Assembly (NCBI GenBank): GCA_963920765.1
Contig: OY987242.1
Span: forward strand, 16,144,002-16,208,001
Direction of reading: 5' to 3'
DNA length: 64,000 bases
From: Ulota crispa
Taxonomy: Eukaryota; Streptophyta; Bryopsida; Orthotrichales; Orthotrichaceae
The notes beneath the pieces were generated by a model. The model did not search any database and was not told the origin of the DNA. It saw only the letters and a list, made by a program, of their open reading frames with translations. Shown here in pieces: positions 32,604 to 44,292 of the stretch (positions within the stretch are counted from its first letter, which is position 1; each line of letters starts with the position of its first letter). The position numbers and the translations under genes were made by a program.

Positions 32604-33597
32604 ATTTCCCCGCTGAAGATCGATCGATGCTTACGCTCTCAAGCCTCAAGCCTTACATCAGTGCTGCTTTGCCTCAACAGACACAGGATTCAAACACGAA
32701 GACAGACACTAATCAAGTCGCCCTCTCACTCGCTTCATAATTATTATTAATATTCTTTCCTGATCGGACTCAATGAAACCCTGTTGACGAGTAGTAGACA
32801 TTATAATTTATAGCCCTTTTGTACAACATTCAATCTATGCCGCATTTTGGGTTTCACGCACCCAGCATTGCTGCAGTTCGTGCTGTCGCAAGCCATCCTG
32901 TTTAGATGAACTTTCCAATACCGGAAGCAATCTAACCAAGGATTTTTTATGCATGTAGCTTGTAGCCCAGTCTCTCTAGAACTAGTTAAACTCCACACCA
33001 GATAGATTTTATTATGAGATCAACTCCCGATTGGAATAGATCCGGAGTTTTTAGTGGAATGTGCTTACATCCAGTTTCATAATCCGGCATTTCTCATTCT
33101 CAACCGGTTTTTCATTGGATTGCACCGGATAGCTCCTATATTTATACCGGAATGTACTATACTTAGTATTATGAAAAACCTGATCGGTATTTCAGCCGAT
33201 GGTTTGAACTCCAACAGGCTTTTTTGCAATTTCAACCGATTTCTTTGCAGTTTTAACCGGCTGACAACACACAAAATGCCGATTTTCCTGGTTTTATCCG
33301 AACACTGGTTCCATCTCTATCAGGATGGACGGAATGTTGTGGTGATGTGGGAGTCTAGTTTGATACGTACCAACACTAGATTCGGCAGGACAAGCGATCG
33401 AGCGAGGCGCACACGGAAAGCGTGTCAACGAAAAGCTCTTGATTGAGCTGCAAGTGGTAATTTGTTTAAGATTCTGTTCACACACGTAAATTGTATGACT
33501 ATAGCGTTGGACCGCAGCAGGCAGATCACGGGTAGGTGTCGATGTTTTGTTGGGACCAGATCGAATTAATTGATGTGATTTTTCCTGCTCCTGCCGC
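32604..33597. other. Probable 3' end of the ACT-domain gene, then unassigned repeat
   Basis: About 32604-32780 is probably 3' untranslated. From about 33080 a stretch rich in AACCGG motifs (TTCTCAACCGGTTTTTC) matches the sequences on either side of family B copy 2 (22435-22480 and 24040-24110), so it is a repeat that was split there. The 130-codon frame at 33054-33446 is not supported as a gene. Confidence 0.4.
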
Positions 33598-33866
33598 AAA
33601 TGGAGCATTCACAGGTAAAGTGGGCAAAAGAGCACATTTTGGGACTTCTGAAGGGTTTCCTGAAGGTTTGAGGTGATCACCTCAAGCTGAGCTCTAGTGT
33701 TTTTTTGGCTCATCTGAGAGGAGAAATTTGAGAGGGAAAAAATTATAGTGATTTATATTAAATATAATACCTTTGAATCTAGTATAAGATAATTTTTTGG
33801 GTTTAAGGTGGAGTACAAAATGCTGGTACCTCCATTTCTCCCAATTTACCTAATATGGCGTTTCAC
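33598..33866. mobile_element. Family J repeat, inverted copy
   Basis: Reverse orientation relative to 25752-26032. The right end CCCAATTTACCTAATATGGCG is the family J terminus. Interior matches include GGTTTAAGGTGGAGTACAAAATG. Confidence 0.65.
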
Positions 33867-34076
33867 ACTTTGGTTGGTTTTACCATAACCAGGATTTTGA
33901 GCCCTCCAAGCGCCCCTTGGCGCCAGTTTTCATTGTGGACCAAAGTTGGAGGCCCATCCAGGTTGCCCACAGGTAGAGAGAAAAGAAAAAGCTTTGAAAT
34001 CTCAAGGAGACATACATTTTTGAAAGCAAGCTCTTGTCTAAGGACTGGAAGGTCCACAAATGTTATTCAACTTTAG

Positions 34077-34132
34077 TTGGAGGCTGGAGGTCCAAGCTTG
34101 GACCCCTCTAGCCCCCAATGGAAACAAGCTCT
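34077..34132. repeat. Decayed family K end
   Basis: GGAGGTCCAAGCTTGGACCCC and CCCCCAATGGAAACAAGCTC resemble the right half of MITE K at 18193-18410. The other end is uncertain. Confidence 0.4.
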
Positions 34133-34589
34133 TCAAGCATCTCCACTACGGGGCATTAGGAAAGGTTTGAATCCTCGAAGAGCCTCCTAAGGTTTGACAA
34201 ACCAAGCTATTAATTGGCTAGTGTGAGTATAAAAAGGGCACCCATACCCATGATTGCTACCTTGTATGAAGGACCTAAGTCAAATGCACAACCCAAAACA
34301 ACAAAAAAGCATTGTACTCATACTCAATACTCACTATCCAAGTACTTCACTCATCTATTCAAATAGAGTAAAGTGGAATTTATGGTCCTATTGTACATTT
34401 GTACCCATAGTTTTTGTCCAATAGGGATAACAAAATAGTATAATTTTCATTATTGCATTGAATTCAAAGGGTGAGCAAAAACAGGGGATTATTTAGTGAT
34501 TTGTTTGTTGTAGCAAATACATGTTGTAAGACCCCTTTAGAGACCTTGTAAGGGGCTCTTGGAGGGCTCAAAACTTTGCAACAATATTA

Positions 34590-34725
34590 TCATGAATTAG
34601 TAGTTTTGACTTTGGCACACCAATGAGGTGGTCATGAGTTCAAACCAAGGTCTAAACTTGCACGTTGGCTTCTTAGCTAAGTGCTTAAACCACCATAGCA
34701 CACCCAACTATGATGGGGTCAAATG
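34590..34725 (-). mobile_element. Candidate tRNA-derived SINE head
   Basis: On the - strand an A-box-like GTGGTTTAAGCACTTAGC is followed about 35 bases later by a B-box-like TTGGTTTGAACTC, the spacing of a Pol III promoter in a tRNA-like sequence. The 3' end and a poly-A or T tail were not identified. A decayed tRNA gene is the alternative. Confidence 0.5.
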
Positions 34726-35021
34726 ACCTAATTGTCATATGAAACTTGAGAATTCTTTGGAAAAAAGAATATGTCAAATTCTCTACAAGATCTAGTCCTT
34801 CTTACAACTGAACATCAAGGATAAAATTTGCAGGCTTAGATTGATGAACCATTCTCAACAAATGCTTCATATGTCACACTAGTCTTTCAGATTGATAAAA
34901 CTTTCTATGGTATTGAAAACTATGTCAATATCATTTCAAAGTTTTGGAAGATCCACATGGCATCAAAGAATTGCCGCTTAGGGCCTTCTACAAGGCACAA
35001 CATTAGCCACCGGTCACGAGG

Positions 35022-35651
35022 TTGACCCCTAAATGCCTGAGACCTTTTTGGAGCTTCTAGGAATTTGTTCTGAATTGAACAAAAATCTAACATTTTAATA
35101 TATTGTATAGGTCTTTTTAAAATGGTAATCACACAAATTCAAACTAGATATGTTAGAGATCACATAGGAAAAGAACTCAATAATATCACTTATGGATAGG
35201 AAGATTATAATGTTTGATCATGAGGGTGTTAAAAGTGCAAAATTGACTTAAAGTCTTTCAATCCTCTTTTCACATGTTGAATTTAAAAATTTGGTCACTA
35301 AAAAAACATGATTAAAAGACATAACATACATAACTCCAATCACATTATAGCTTTTCAAAATCTCTTCTACAGTTTCTTTAAATGAATTTTTAGTGTAATT
35401 TTTTCTCCAAGTAATTGAGGCTCATTTCTAAGAGCTCTCAACACTATGGAAAGTCAAGACCCTTGCACAAAATGTTGAATAGAAAAATCATAATCAATTA
35501 TTTTTCAAAATCAAGATTTTGATGCTAAAATTGGACTTCAAAAAGAATAGTTCATAGATATAAACTACTAAAAATGGCAATTTTGTTAAATTTAGTGAAC
35601 TTCAAAGTATTGTCAACACTAAATTTGGTGCCTTCTGCATTTAGGGGTTAA
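35022..35651. mobile_element. TTAA element, type 3
   Basis: About 630 bp from TTGACCCCTAAATGCC to TGCATTTAGGGGTTAA. The left TTAA is changed to TTGA. The interior is unlike types C and 2. Confidence 0.6.
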
Positions 35652-35881
35652 AGGCTCCATGTGGATCTAGAACCTCCACAAACTTTCCATTGGGGGAGGG
35701 GGCACTTTTGAACATATGAGATTTTTCCAAATTTATCATTATTTGTAGTTCTTACTTATTCATAGAGAACTAGATTAAATAACACTAATAAATTGAACAA
35801 TTTATTTTAGTTGAATTTATAAAAGCACATATATTTCTTATGGTGAACTTTCTAATTTTTTGATAAACACATTTTATATAT
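35652..35881. other. Unassigned spacer
   Basis: AT-rich, no feature recognised. Confidence 0.35.
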
Positions 35882-36916
35882 AAAACACCATACTCATTAA
35901 ATTGGGAATTTCTGATTCCCAAACTGAACTTCACCTTAACCCTTAAAGGACCAAACCCCCTTTTTTAGAAACATAGCAATTTTGGGCAGGTACATATGAT
36001 TGGAGCTTTTTGTATTCTAGACTAAAATTTTTATAGAATGTGGGGACGGGGTTTATCTTTCATATGCACTAAACTTCATGGCATTTGGAATTATGAGTAA
36101 AAAGTTATGGTCCAATATGTTGCTTTTTATGTTCCTCGGGCAGCTTGGGCAGATTTCTAAAATTTACTTTTTCAAAAAACAAATTAAATGGATTTAGGAG
36201 ATTCATGTGAATGTAAGAAGCTTTGAATCATTTCGTTTGGATCAACGAGATGAAAGATATGAGGATTTTTTGTTTACGGGCAATTATGGATTCTCTACTC
36301 CAAAATAAACTTTGAAGTCCTTTCTTTTACTCAATTTTCAGCATTTTGGAAAAAGAACAAAACCAAAGGATGAAGACTGCTTATGAAAACATTATGACCA
36401 TTGGGATTGGCAATTTCATTTCCATAATTAAATTCTTAACAATTTAATGTTTTGAATCATTCTTTACTTCTTTTTACTTACTAATTTTTTTCCATATGTT
36501 ATACAACTCCAAATGATTTGAAACTTTTTTGACATGTACTTTACTTAGGTGGAATAAGGAATTTAGAGAAGCACCACCCACATGGCCTTTTTTCCTTAGA
36601 AATTTCACCTTCCAAAGGGTAGTTGCCTGGTTTTTCACAAGACATTTTTGAATATTCAAACCATTCTAACTTCCAATCCACGTAGTGGAAAACTCTGAAT
36701 TTTTTTCTACATCTTCTAAAACCATTCTTCTACAAGATCCTACGGTCACATCTACATGAAAATCTTTTTGTTTTTAAAGTTGGTTGATGCTCTAAAAATA
36801 GCAGTTTTGAACAGTTTTGGGTGAAAACTTTGCTCCAAACATGGTTAGGGGATCAACTAAAATCTTCAAAAGTCCCAAAATGTTCAAAAATTCCCAATTT
36901 AATGAATATGATGTTA
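35882..36916. mobile_element. Family J repeat split by a type C TTAA element
   Basis: Left end AAACACCATACTCATTAAATT; right end AATTTAATGAATATGATG. The insertion is at CACC-TTAA, which reads CACC-TTAA-ACCC in the uninterrupted copy near 25811. Confidence 0.7.
35936..36856. mobile_element. TTAA element, type C, copy 4
   Basis: Left end TTAACCCTTAAAGGACCA is clear. Interior matches type C (TTTGAATCATTTCGTTTGGA, then AATTTCCTTAGTTAG-like parts are diverged). The right end, near ATGGTTAGGGGATCAA, is eroded. Confidence 0.7.
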
Positions 36917-37027
36917 TAATTGGAATTTGATGCTTGAGTTTTCTTTCTTTTAAATTAAAAAAATAGATAAATTACCAGATTTTTCTTATTTTCTGTAGTT
37001 GTGCTTGTTTTTTATTGTCTATATATT

Positions 37028-37053
37028 AAAATATTATATATATATATATATAT
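37028..37053. repeat. (AT)n microsatellite
   Basis: A run of about ten AT dinucleotides just upstream of a TTAA element. Confidence 0.9.
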
Positions 37054-37144
37054 AGTACCCAAATTTGAATATTGTAAAGTGTTTTACAATTCTAGTGTAT
37101 CAAATATATAACATTGAAAGTTTAACAAAAACTCATGAAACATT

Positions 37145-38061
37145 TTAACCCCTAAAGGACTATTTGTCCATTCAACAAGCAAATGGGATTTTGGGCAGGT
37201 ACCTACGACCTCAATTTGGTCCTGATTTTTTGAAACTTTTTTTGAAGATAGGAAAACACATTAGCTTTTGGGGGATTTAATTTTTATTCCAATTGGTGCC
37301 AGGGAGCAAAAGCTAAGCCCAAATAAGCACAAATTTGGGGACTCCGGGTAGCAAAATAAAATCTCATAAAAACTTGAATTTCTTTTTCTCATAGGCTATA
37401 TGTTTGTCTACATCTAAAGCTTTGATTTATTCCATTTGGACTAGTTATGAGAAAGTTATGGACTATCTTGTTTTCTGGGCAATTCAAGCATCTTCTTGAA
37501 AAAATAACTTATAACTTTATTTTTGAATGTAAGTATAACATTTTTTCAAAAAAAGCTGTTTGAGAGTGTGAAGTCTGCTTTCTAGAACAATCTCACCATT
37601 GGGATTATTGCATTTCAATTCCATTGCAGGGTTATTAGCAATTTAAGTTTTTGTTCAATCTCATACCATCTTCTACCAAATATTATTTTTAAAGGATGAA
37701 ATTAATTTTTTTTTATTGGTTTTTTTCCCAAGATTACCAACTTAACCTCCCACCATGCAAAAATAGAATTCCAAACTCTATGGTGCAAAAAATTTAAGTT
37801 AAAAAAGTTCAAAGTCAAATAATCTAATTAGGCAAGGTGCAAAAAGAAGCTATTTTTTACAATTTAAACTCAAATATCTTCCAATCTATGTCGTCATAGT
37901 TCTTGAGTTTTGTAAGACACACTTCTATACTAGTCTAGTACAAGATCATATGGTCAAATATGCAAAAAGATTAATTTTCAAACTTTTTTACTCTTTGCCA
38001 TAGAGGTAGCAGTTTTGAGTGTCTTTTGACAAAATAAAGGCCATGGTCCTTTAGGGGTTAT
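37145..38061. mobile_element. TTAA element, type C, copy 5
   Basis: 917 bp, TTAACCCCTAAAGGACTATTTG to ATGGTCCTTTAGGGGTTAT. The right target copy has one change (TTAT). The interior is a diverged type C. Confidence 0.82.
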
Positions 38062-38225
38062 TCCATTTAGAATCATTTTTTTTCATTTTGCTAGATAGAT
38101 GAGAAAAATATGATATCAAAATTTCTCATGCAAGTTTCACACTTCCACTATCATTAACATCATTAAAATACTTCAAAAAATCAGTCATTACTATTTGATC
38201 AAGATTGAAATATATGTTCAATTTA

Positions 38226-38547
38226 GAGAAGATTTGATGGATATCTTCAAAGTTTGCAATATTTGTATAGATACCCCTATTTTTTCAGAAATTGCTCAAA
38301 TACCCTTGGACTATAATTCTCATACATTTGTTTTGATGAGCATGCTACCTTCTTTTTTCTTTGTGCGCGCATTGCTTCTTTTTTGTTCCATTGCACTCCC
38401 TTCTTCAACATTGGTCATGAAAGAAGTAAGAAGCATAACAAATAAATGCCTAAACATCATTGTCCAAGGATATTTGTGCGTTTTCTGAAAAACCAAGGGT
38501 ATTTATACAAATATTGCAAACACAAGAGATATCCATGAAAATTTCCC
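38226..38547. mobile_element. MITE family A, copy 4, with 9-bp duplication
   Basis: 322 bp with family A arms (GATGGATATCTTCAAAGTTTG at the left). Perfect 9-bp direct repeats TTCAATTTA flank it (38217-38225 and 38548-38556). This length is typical of Mutator-like elements and classifies the whole family. Confidence 0.92.
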
Positions 38548-38868
38548 TTCAATTTATAATGAATATTGAACATCACTTGTTTTATAAGAAAAAAAAAAAA
38601 CTCAAATAAATTCTCTAAAATATTTTTGTTTAAATATTTTCAATTTTCTTTCAACCTACTAGGTGGCATTATGAGGTCCCCTTACATGTTAAAGTCCAAG
38701 TTTTCCAATCTTGCAAAGCTGAAATGCACAAAAGAAAGTAGATGGCTGATTGGAGGAGAGGCTAGATGACTAAGTAGAGGGGAAGTTGGACCCCTGTAGC
38801 AATGAAAAGCCGCTTGAAGGTCAAAAGCCCCATAGAAATGCACATGTTCGTTAACAGATTAACCCTTA

Positions 38869-39087
38869 AACATCCATAGGGTATAATATACTCTGACAAA
38901 TTGTCATTTGCTACCAATAAGAAATTTTAATTTGGGATCTCAAGTAGCTCACTAGAATTGCATTGATATATTCTCTACCTTCTTTGTTGGTCTCAAATGT
39001 AGTAGAGGTGTGGATCCATTCCAAATACAAGAAAAATACCCCGTATTGTATTGGTTGCAGTGGCATGCTAGGAAGTTTAGGGGTTAA
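38869..39087. mobile_element. TTAA element, short type 1, copy 2
   Basis: 219 bp, TTAACCCTTAAACATCC to AGTTTAGGGGTTAA. The interior matches 8273-8518. Confidence 0.85.
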
Positions 39088-40381
39088 GAGCATCTCCACC
39101 GGTTTGGAGAATAGCAAATGTGCTAGAGCAATTTGGGAGGGCTTGTGGAGGCAAAAGTGCCTAGGCAGTCGTCGCATTGTCCACCAAGGTTTTGTTTAGG
39201 CTTTTAAACACTAAATAGCTACAAAAAAAATTCAAAATACAAGCTTGTACAAAAAAATGAAGAAAAAATAGCATCATGAAGCCAGATGTTGGTCAACATT
39301 CCAAATCTAGGTGCTTGCCACACATTAGAAAAATTAATATGTTGTTGTTTGTAGCCAGTCAACTAGCTAAGCTAGGGACTTTGACTGAAAAACTACACGA
39401 TCTTCACAACATGTGGAGTCATATTATTTGAGAATCAAGTTTTCTTTAAGTTTCTTTGAGATAGTGCCTCTTTTGTTTTAAAAAATTTGGGTTTTGTAAC
39501 CCACATTTTCATAAAGTTCATTCTTGCAATACTAGTTTTTAATTTTAAGAAAATTTAGCCACAATCAACAAACTCAAAGTGTATATACTTGTAGCCTAAT
39601 TTAGCACTTAAAAAATATCTCATGTGACCAGATCTGCACCATTAAAAATTACCATATGGCGTTAGAAGCGGCCGGTCCAAAACAAAACAAAAAAACCCTG
39701 GTGTCCACTGGTTCATTTTGCACCAAGTGATTGCAAAAATCAGAGCAGCAGATAAATCTGGTTGCGGTTTCTAATCAACTTGTGCTTTGCTTGCTATGCA
39801 TGCATGTAGGGCCTAAGGACAGCTCAGTGATAGAGTTATTGTTGAGTAATTCGCAAATAGAGACAAGGACAATCTATAAACCAAGCGCGCTATGAAACAT
39901 CAAAGTCCCGGTAACTCCATGTCCCTTGACCCTTGTATGGTGAGGCCGCCCGAGAACTTGGCCTCAGTGTGTCACCCACTACAGATAAAAAATGTGAACA
40001 ATTAGGCCCGGATTAGACTAGCAGTCGGGCAAAACATGAAAACTAGCACCATGTTCGGTGTTTCTTCCGCTAGGGTCATTTTCATGTCATTTGGTTGTTG
40101 GGTGTGCTATTTCAGAAGTGTTTGTCTACCAGCCAAGTTAGATAACACCCTTGGAACAAGCACCCAAACTTTACTATCTTATCCGCTGATGTGGACATTT
40201 AGGTTAGTGACATGACAAGTTGAAGTATTGGACAAACCCTCTAAGTATGAATCCTTTGAGAGACAGAACTGATATTTCAACCAATGACGTTTGAGATGAT
40301 TTGTCTGATCACTAGACTGAACCAGGCCTAACTTGCGGCCCACCTCAAACCGCGTCTGTGGCAAACTGGTGGAGATGCTCT
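39088..40381. mobile_element. Family S element, 1.3 kb
   Basis: Ends AGAGCATCTCCACCGGTTT and AAACTGGTGGAGATGCTCT are inverted repeats. It abuts the TTAA element on its left and contains the Harbinger-like MITE at 40003-40330. No transposase frame was found in the interior. Confidence 0.65.
40003..40330. mobile_element. Harbinger-like MITE family I, copy 1
   Basis: Ends TTAGGCCCGGATTAGACTAG and CTAGACTGAACCAGGCCTAA. Shares AAACCCTCTAAGT(A/G)TGAA and GA(C)ATTTCAACCAATGA-type segments with 44890-45222. Confidence 0.7.
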
Positions 40382-40427
40382 AAGGCAATGGGGGCAGTAG
40401 AGAAACTTGGTAGGAATTGTTGAGAGT

Positions 40428-40890
40428 AGGGGTAGTCACGGTTGGTCTAAGACGGAATTTTTCGTAAAGATTGAGAAATTGTTGAGGGAATGTAGGAGCC
40501 AATGGGAGCAGTTCTCCATGGAAGGAGGTGTGACACCCCTTTTGTGGGTGATGGAGAATGGAGAATATTTTATTTAGAGAAAGGGCAGATGGGAGCAGTG
40601 ACAGCGACAGGAGCAATAAAAACGACGGGAGCTGCGACGGGAGGGTAGAAACGACGAGAGCCGCAATGGGATAGTGAAAATGACGGGAGTTGCGACAGGA
40701 GAGTAAAAACAATGAGAGCGGCGTGAAAGTTCTGTCGCGAAAACTTGACGGAAACCCATTTCTCCACGCCTGGGCGATAATAAAAAAAATTATCAATCTT
40801 CATGCAAACCACTCCCTCCAGTCGCGGATTGACCACCACATCAATTTTCCGTGAACATTGAGAATGTGTAAATTGAACCGTGACTACCCT
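40428..40890. mobile_element. MITE family D, copy 1
   Basis: About 463 bp with ends GGGGTAGTCACGGTT and AACCGTGACTACCC and TA outside both. The interior contains a four-unit minisatellite. A second copy, in reverse orientation, lies at 62034-62414 and shares GTGTGACACC and GGAGCCAATGG segments. Confidence 0.75.
40604..40720. repeat. 29-bp minisatellite, four units
   Basis: Four diverged units beginning GCGACAGGAG or GCGACGGGAG, each with an AAAACGACGGGAG-like second half. It lies inside MITE D copy 1 and is not seen in copy 2. Confidence 0.8.
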
Positions 40891-41679
40891 TAATTCCACC
40901 CATGGCCTTGTTCAAGTCAGTGTCCACGCGGGCCTCGGCCATGGCCAACCATCGAAACCGCATTGCCAATGCCGGCACTCACCACCAGCTGCACAACAAA
41001 CGCCTGCTCCTCCCTTAATTGGAAGACGCAGATTCTATGCTAGTGACGGTGGTTGCATCACTTGCCAGCGCCAGCCAGGCTCACGGATGTTGTCAGGCGC
41101 TGCTTAGATCCATGCATTTCCGTGACCCGCCCCGTCTATTTCTGCAGTCCGACGACGACGTTGTGCACTTAATTTATGCCTAGCTAGGTTGAAAGGCTCT
41201 GTGGGGTTTGTTACTACTGCCTGCCTCTCTAGTCTCTACAGCAGCAGCAACATATAAGCTCACCTACGCTAGCTTTGCCGAGTACTGTATCAATGTTAGG
41301 ACACTGCTCCTGCTGCAGCCCCTAGCCTCCAAGAGTACCCACATTCTGACCCACATTCTGACCCACATTCTGATCCACATTCTGGATGGCCGTGTCAGAT
41401 CTAATGGCTGCTCGTGGGATACTGCGATCGGTGCTGCGACCTTGGATGGACGGAGTTTCGAGCCATGGGATCAAAGTCTTCGGTACCAGTAGTGGTAATA
41501 GTAGTATACATGTGCATGCAAGCCATGGCCGGAGCATCAGCTGCAGCAGGGATCATGCATTGGTAGGGACGGCATTGTAGTCACGAAAGTCGAAGTAGGT
41601 GCAGATCATGCATGCATCGTTATTACCAATTTATTCAACGGGCGTGAGTGGTCGAAGTTCATCTAACTTGCATTTACTT
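40891..41679 (+). promoter_or_regulatory. Upstream region and possible 5' leader of the membrane-protein gene
   Basis: GC content rises sharply right after the family D MITE. A short tandem repeat (CACATTCTGACC, four units, 41339-41386) lies in it. The open frames here (40880-41107, 41208-41492) have no recognised motif. The transcription start is unknown. Confidence 0.4.
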
Positions 41680-44292
41680 ATGGTTGCACCTGTTTTGAAC
41701 CGATGGCTGCCGGAGCACCAGCGCCATCACAACCACCACCCGTCGTTGTCGCGGCATTCCTCGCACCGGCTCAATTTCTATCTGGGGATCGTGCTGGCGG
41801 TGTTCATGGCCGTGAGCGTCGTGGCGCTGGTGTGCTGTTGCTATCACTTGGAGTGGCGCTTGCGCCTGCAGGCTCGAAACGCCGCGCGGCGGGTGAACCG
41901 AGGCAATAATGCGGTGTTGCAGGGGTCTCACGAGATGATCACTCGCGTTGGGAAGAAAATCAAGCAGGTAAGCTTACTAGGGTTTCTCTTCTCTCCTCTC
42001 CTCTCCTCCTTTTTCTTCTTAATTAATCTCTGCTTCCTCAAGTAATGTGGGTTTTGATGCTTACATGGATCGTAAGCATGGTTTTCATATTGGACCAATC
42101 CTAAATCGCCTGTTTGTTCAATGCAAACCCAAAGAGTTAAAGCGCAGACGCAAGCATTTTTTGTTAGGTAAGGGCACGGACGCAACCTTGCAATTGGGCT
42201 TCGATGTCACAGCATGATTCTAGCATGGAGAACCACCCCACTTGATCCAATCTGTCCATCCGCCTGTCCAATCTCGCCTGATGTGACAACTATGGTTGTA
42301 AGTTGCAGTATGTTGCAATTGCAAGCAGTGTAAGCGGAAACGTGGGGTTGGATGTACATGCATCCTTCTCTTTGAATTCCCGCTTCTGAATGCTGTTGAA
42401 TCACAGCAATCTCTAGTCAATTTTCTTGTAGGGATCTGTATATGAATTCCCTGTGTACTAACAGGGAAATTTGACTGAGAGAAAAATCACAGGGAAAAGT
42501 CACAGAAGGAATAGTTAGAAATGTTTAACCGCTCTCAGGGAAAATGTAAAGAATTTTTGAAACTGACAGAGGGAAATCAACAAAATTTTGCTATGTAATG
42601 ACTCTTTGAATAATCGCACCTGCTTGCTAATTGCTAGCAAACATGAAACTCCGAATGTTAAGGAGATGTTACATGGGAGGATGGATTTTGGTCCAGTCCT
42701 CGAACTTCGGCGACTTGTTGACGAGATTGCTAGTAGAGTCTGATGATCCCACTGAGAGGCAATGTACCTAATTGCTTGGATGCTTTAGAGACACCCAAAA
42801 CCGCTCTTTTTGCTGTAAGAAGCTGGTCAAATGTTTTGAATTTTGTTAGGGGTGTGAAAGAGGATTCCAACGCACCCAAGGTTGCATTACTTGCATACCG
42901 TATGCAAAAGTTATGAAGAGATAAGTCTCTGTTTGATAAGTAGATGTTGGGAGATTCTACCTTACGACGTTTTAGGATTGTTGATTACCATCGTATACAT
43001 ACGTTATGTGGTTGTGTAATAGGTTGATGGTTGAGGGTTTATGAAGGCAGTTAATGTTTTTTAACAAGGTATGTGTCTATTGATTTATAAGGGTTTCAAT
43101 TGCATTGACCATCTGTTCACGAATGAACATGATTTAAAACTAGCTGTAAGGGTCAGTTTGATATAGACCCTAGCAAACTATCCAAATTTTTTTGTAGTGA
43201 AAAACAATAAGTGGGTAATTTCTTTCGATAGTATGGGTAATTTTAACATAAAAAATTTGAGCGTGATCCAATTTGTTTAAATGCCAATGACTTTTGCTTA
43301 TAACTTGAGAGTAATTGTGAGGAAGTTGGAGTTAGCTTTTCTTTTTTTTTGACTATATTAGGAACCATAGAGCTTGGAGATTTACCGCTCTCTAGGTGCA
43401 AAAGAGAGAATTATGATAAAGACTAAAAAACTGTAACATTTGAAGCCCTGCCAAGCCTTGGTTGCCTTCCACAGGAGCATTCGCGGGATTGCAAGGTGTA
43501 CCGGCTTGTCTTACATGAAGAACTGAGGCACCATTTATCCAACTGCAAGTAGTAACTGATGCTCCAATTGATGCTATATTTCTAATGCTTATACCTTACG
43601 CCACTATAGTGCTACTTGAAAATACATATGAATACATATGTAAATGTAGCTTGAACAAAATCATTTTTATTTTTGGTTGCCCTCATACTTGTGAACGTAA
43701 CGACCAAAACTGCTAAGTGGTGTCACGTTACATAACGTTACTCATGCCGTTAGAAAGGACACGTGGCAGAAACATTTAGGTAGGCTAAGAGCCTCATGCA
43801 AGTGCATTCTCATGTTTGCGCCATTAGTTACTCAATCTTTGCTCTTGTTCCTAATGACTTGAACATGAGAATGCCCTTGCATGAAATCCTTACCCTACAC
43901 AATATGAGGCGTCAATAGTGGAACTTCTGCCTGAAGATTGAAAATCTAGTATGCCTGATAACCAACCAAGTCATTGAAATTTTTTTCTTGACAAACTTGC
44001 AAGTAGCAACAATGGGGTCGTCAAAGTTCTTTTCTAGTTTTGTTTGTCTAGACTTTCTAGTCCGTTCGTTGATCACATGCGTGTAAATGACCGAGGTTGG
44101 TTTTCATTCCGGAATGGTTGGCACTTTTTGCAGGAGACAAATTTGTCGGTGATGATGCCGGGAGACAGCATTCCAAGCTTCCTGGCAAAAGCCAAGCCTC
44201 ATGGCTCAGCTGCTGCCATGTCAGATTTTCTTGCATCCGGAGCCAAAGCTGGTGCACCATCATCCCACTCACACTCGTCCCTGATAGCTTAG
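41680..44292 (+). CDS. Small single-pass membrane protein with VMMPGD motif
   Basis: Three exons: 41680-41967, 43475-43495 and 44134-44292, 468 nt, 155 residues plus TAG, all in phase 0. An earlier in-frame ATG at 41608 would add 24 residues; I cannot decide between them. Residues 8-30 are His/Arg/Ser-rich, residues 31-54 form one membrane segment (YLGIVLAVFMAVSVVALVCC), then a strongly basic stretch (RLRLQARNAARRVNR) suggests this side faces the cytosol. After the seven-codon exon EHSRDCK comes SVMMPGDSIPSFLAKAKP. A V-x-MPG-(D/E)-x-x-P-(S/T)-F motif near the C-terminus is known to me from small uncharacterised plant membrane proteins, which supports the splice model. No enzymatic residues are seen. 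Intron 1 carries dispersed repeat O and intron 2 a hairpin MITE. The function is unknown. Confidence 0.75.
42430..42597. repeat. Dispersed repeat O, copy 2, in intron 1
   Basis: Reverse complement of 32213-32360 (ATATGAATTCCCTGTGTAC ... CTGACAGAGGGAAATC). No inverted ends were identified. Confidence 0.75.
43790..43897. mobile_element. Hairpin MITE in intron 2
   Basis: About 108 bp. AGAGCCTCATGCAAGTGCATT with CTCATGTT on the left pairs with AACATGAGAATGCCCTTGCATG on the right. Confidence 0.65.

Noticed and set aside
33054-33446. 130-codon + strand frame
   Set aside because: Part of it is repeated on both sides of family B copy 2, and no domain is seen.
40380-40899. Overlapping - strand frames of 61-138 codons
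   Set aside because: They lie in MITE D and its 29-bp minisatellite; repeated phrases in the translations reflect the tandem units.
40880-41107. 75-codon frame starting in the MITE D right end
   Set aside because: Its first codon is GTG inside the inverted repeat; no ATG start and no known motif.
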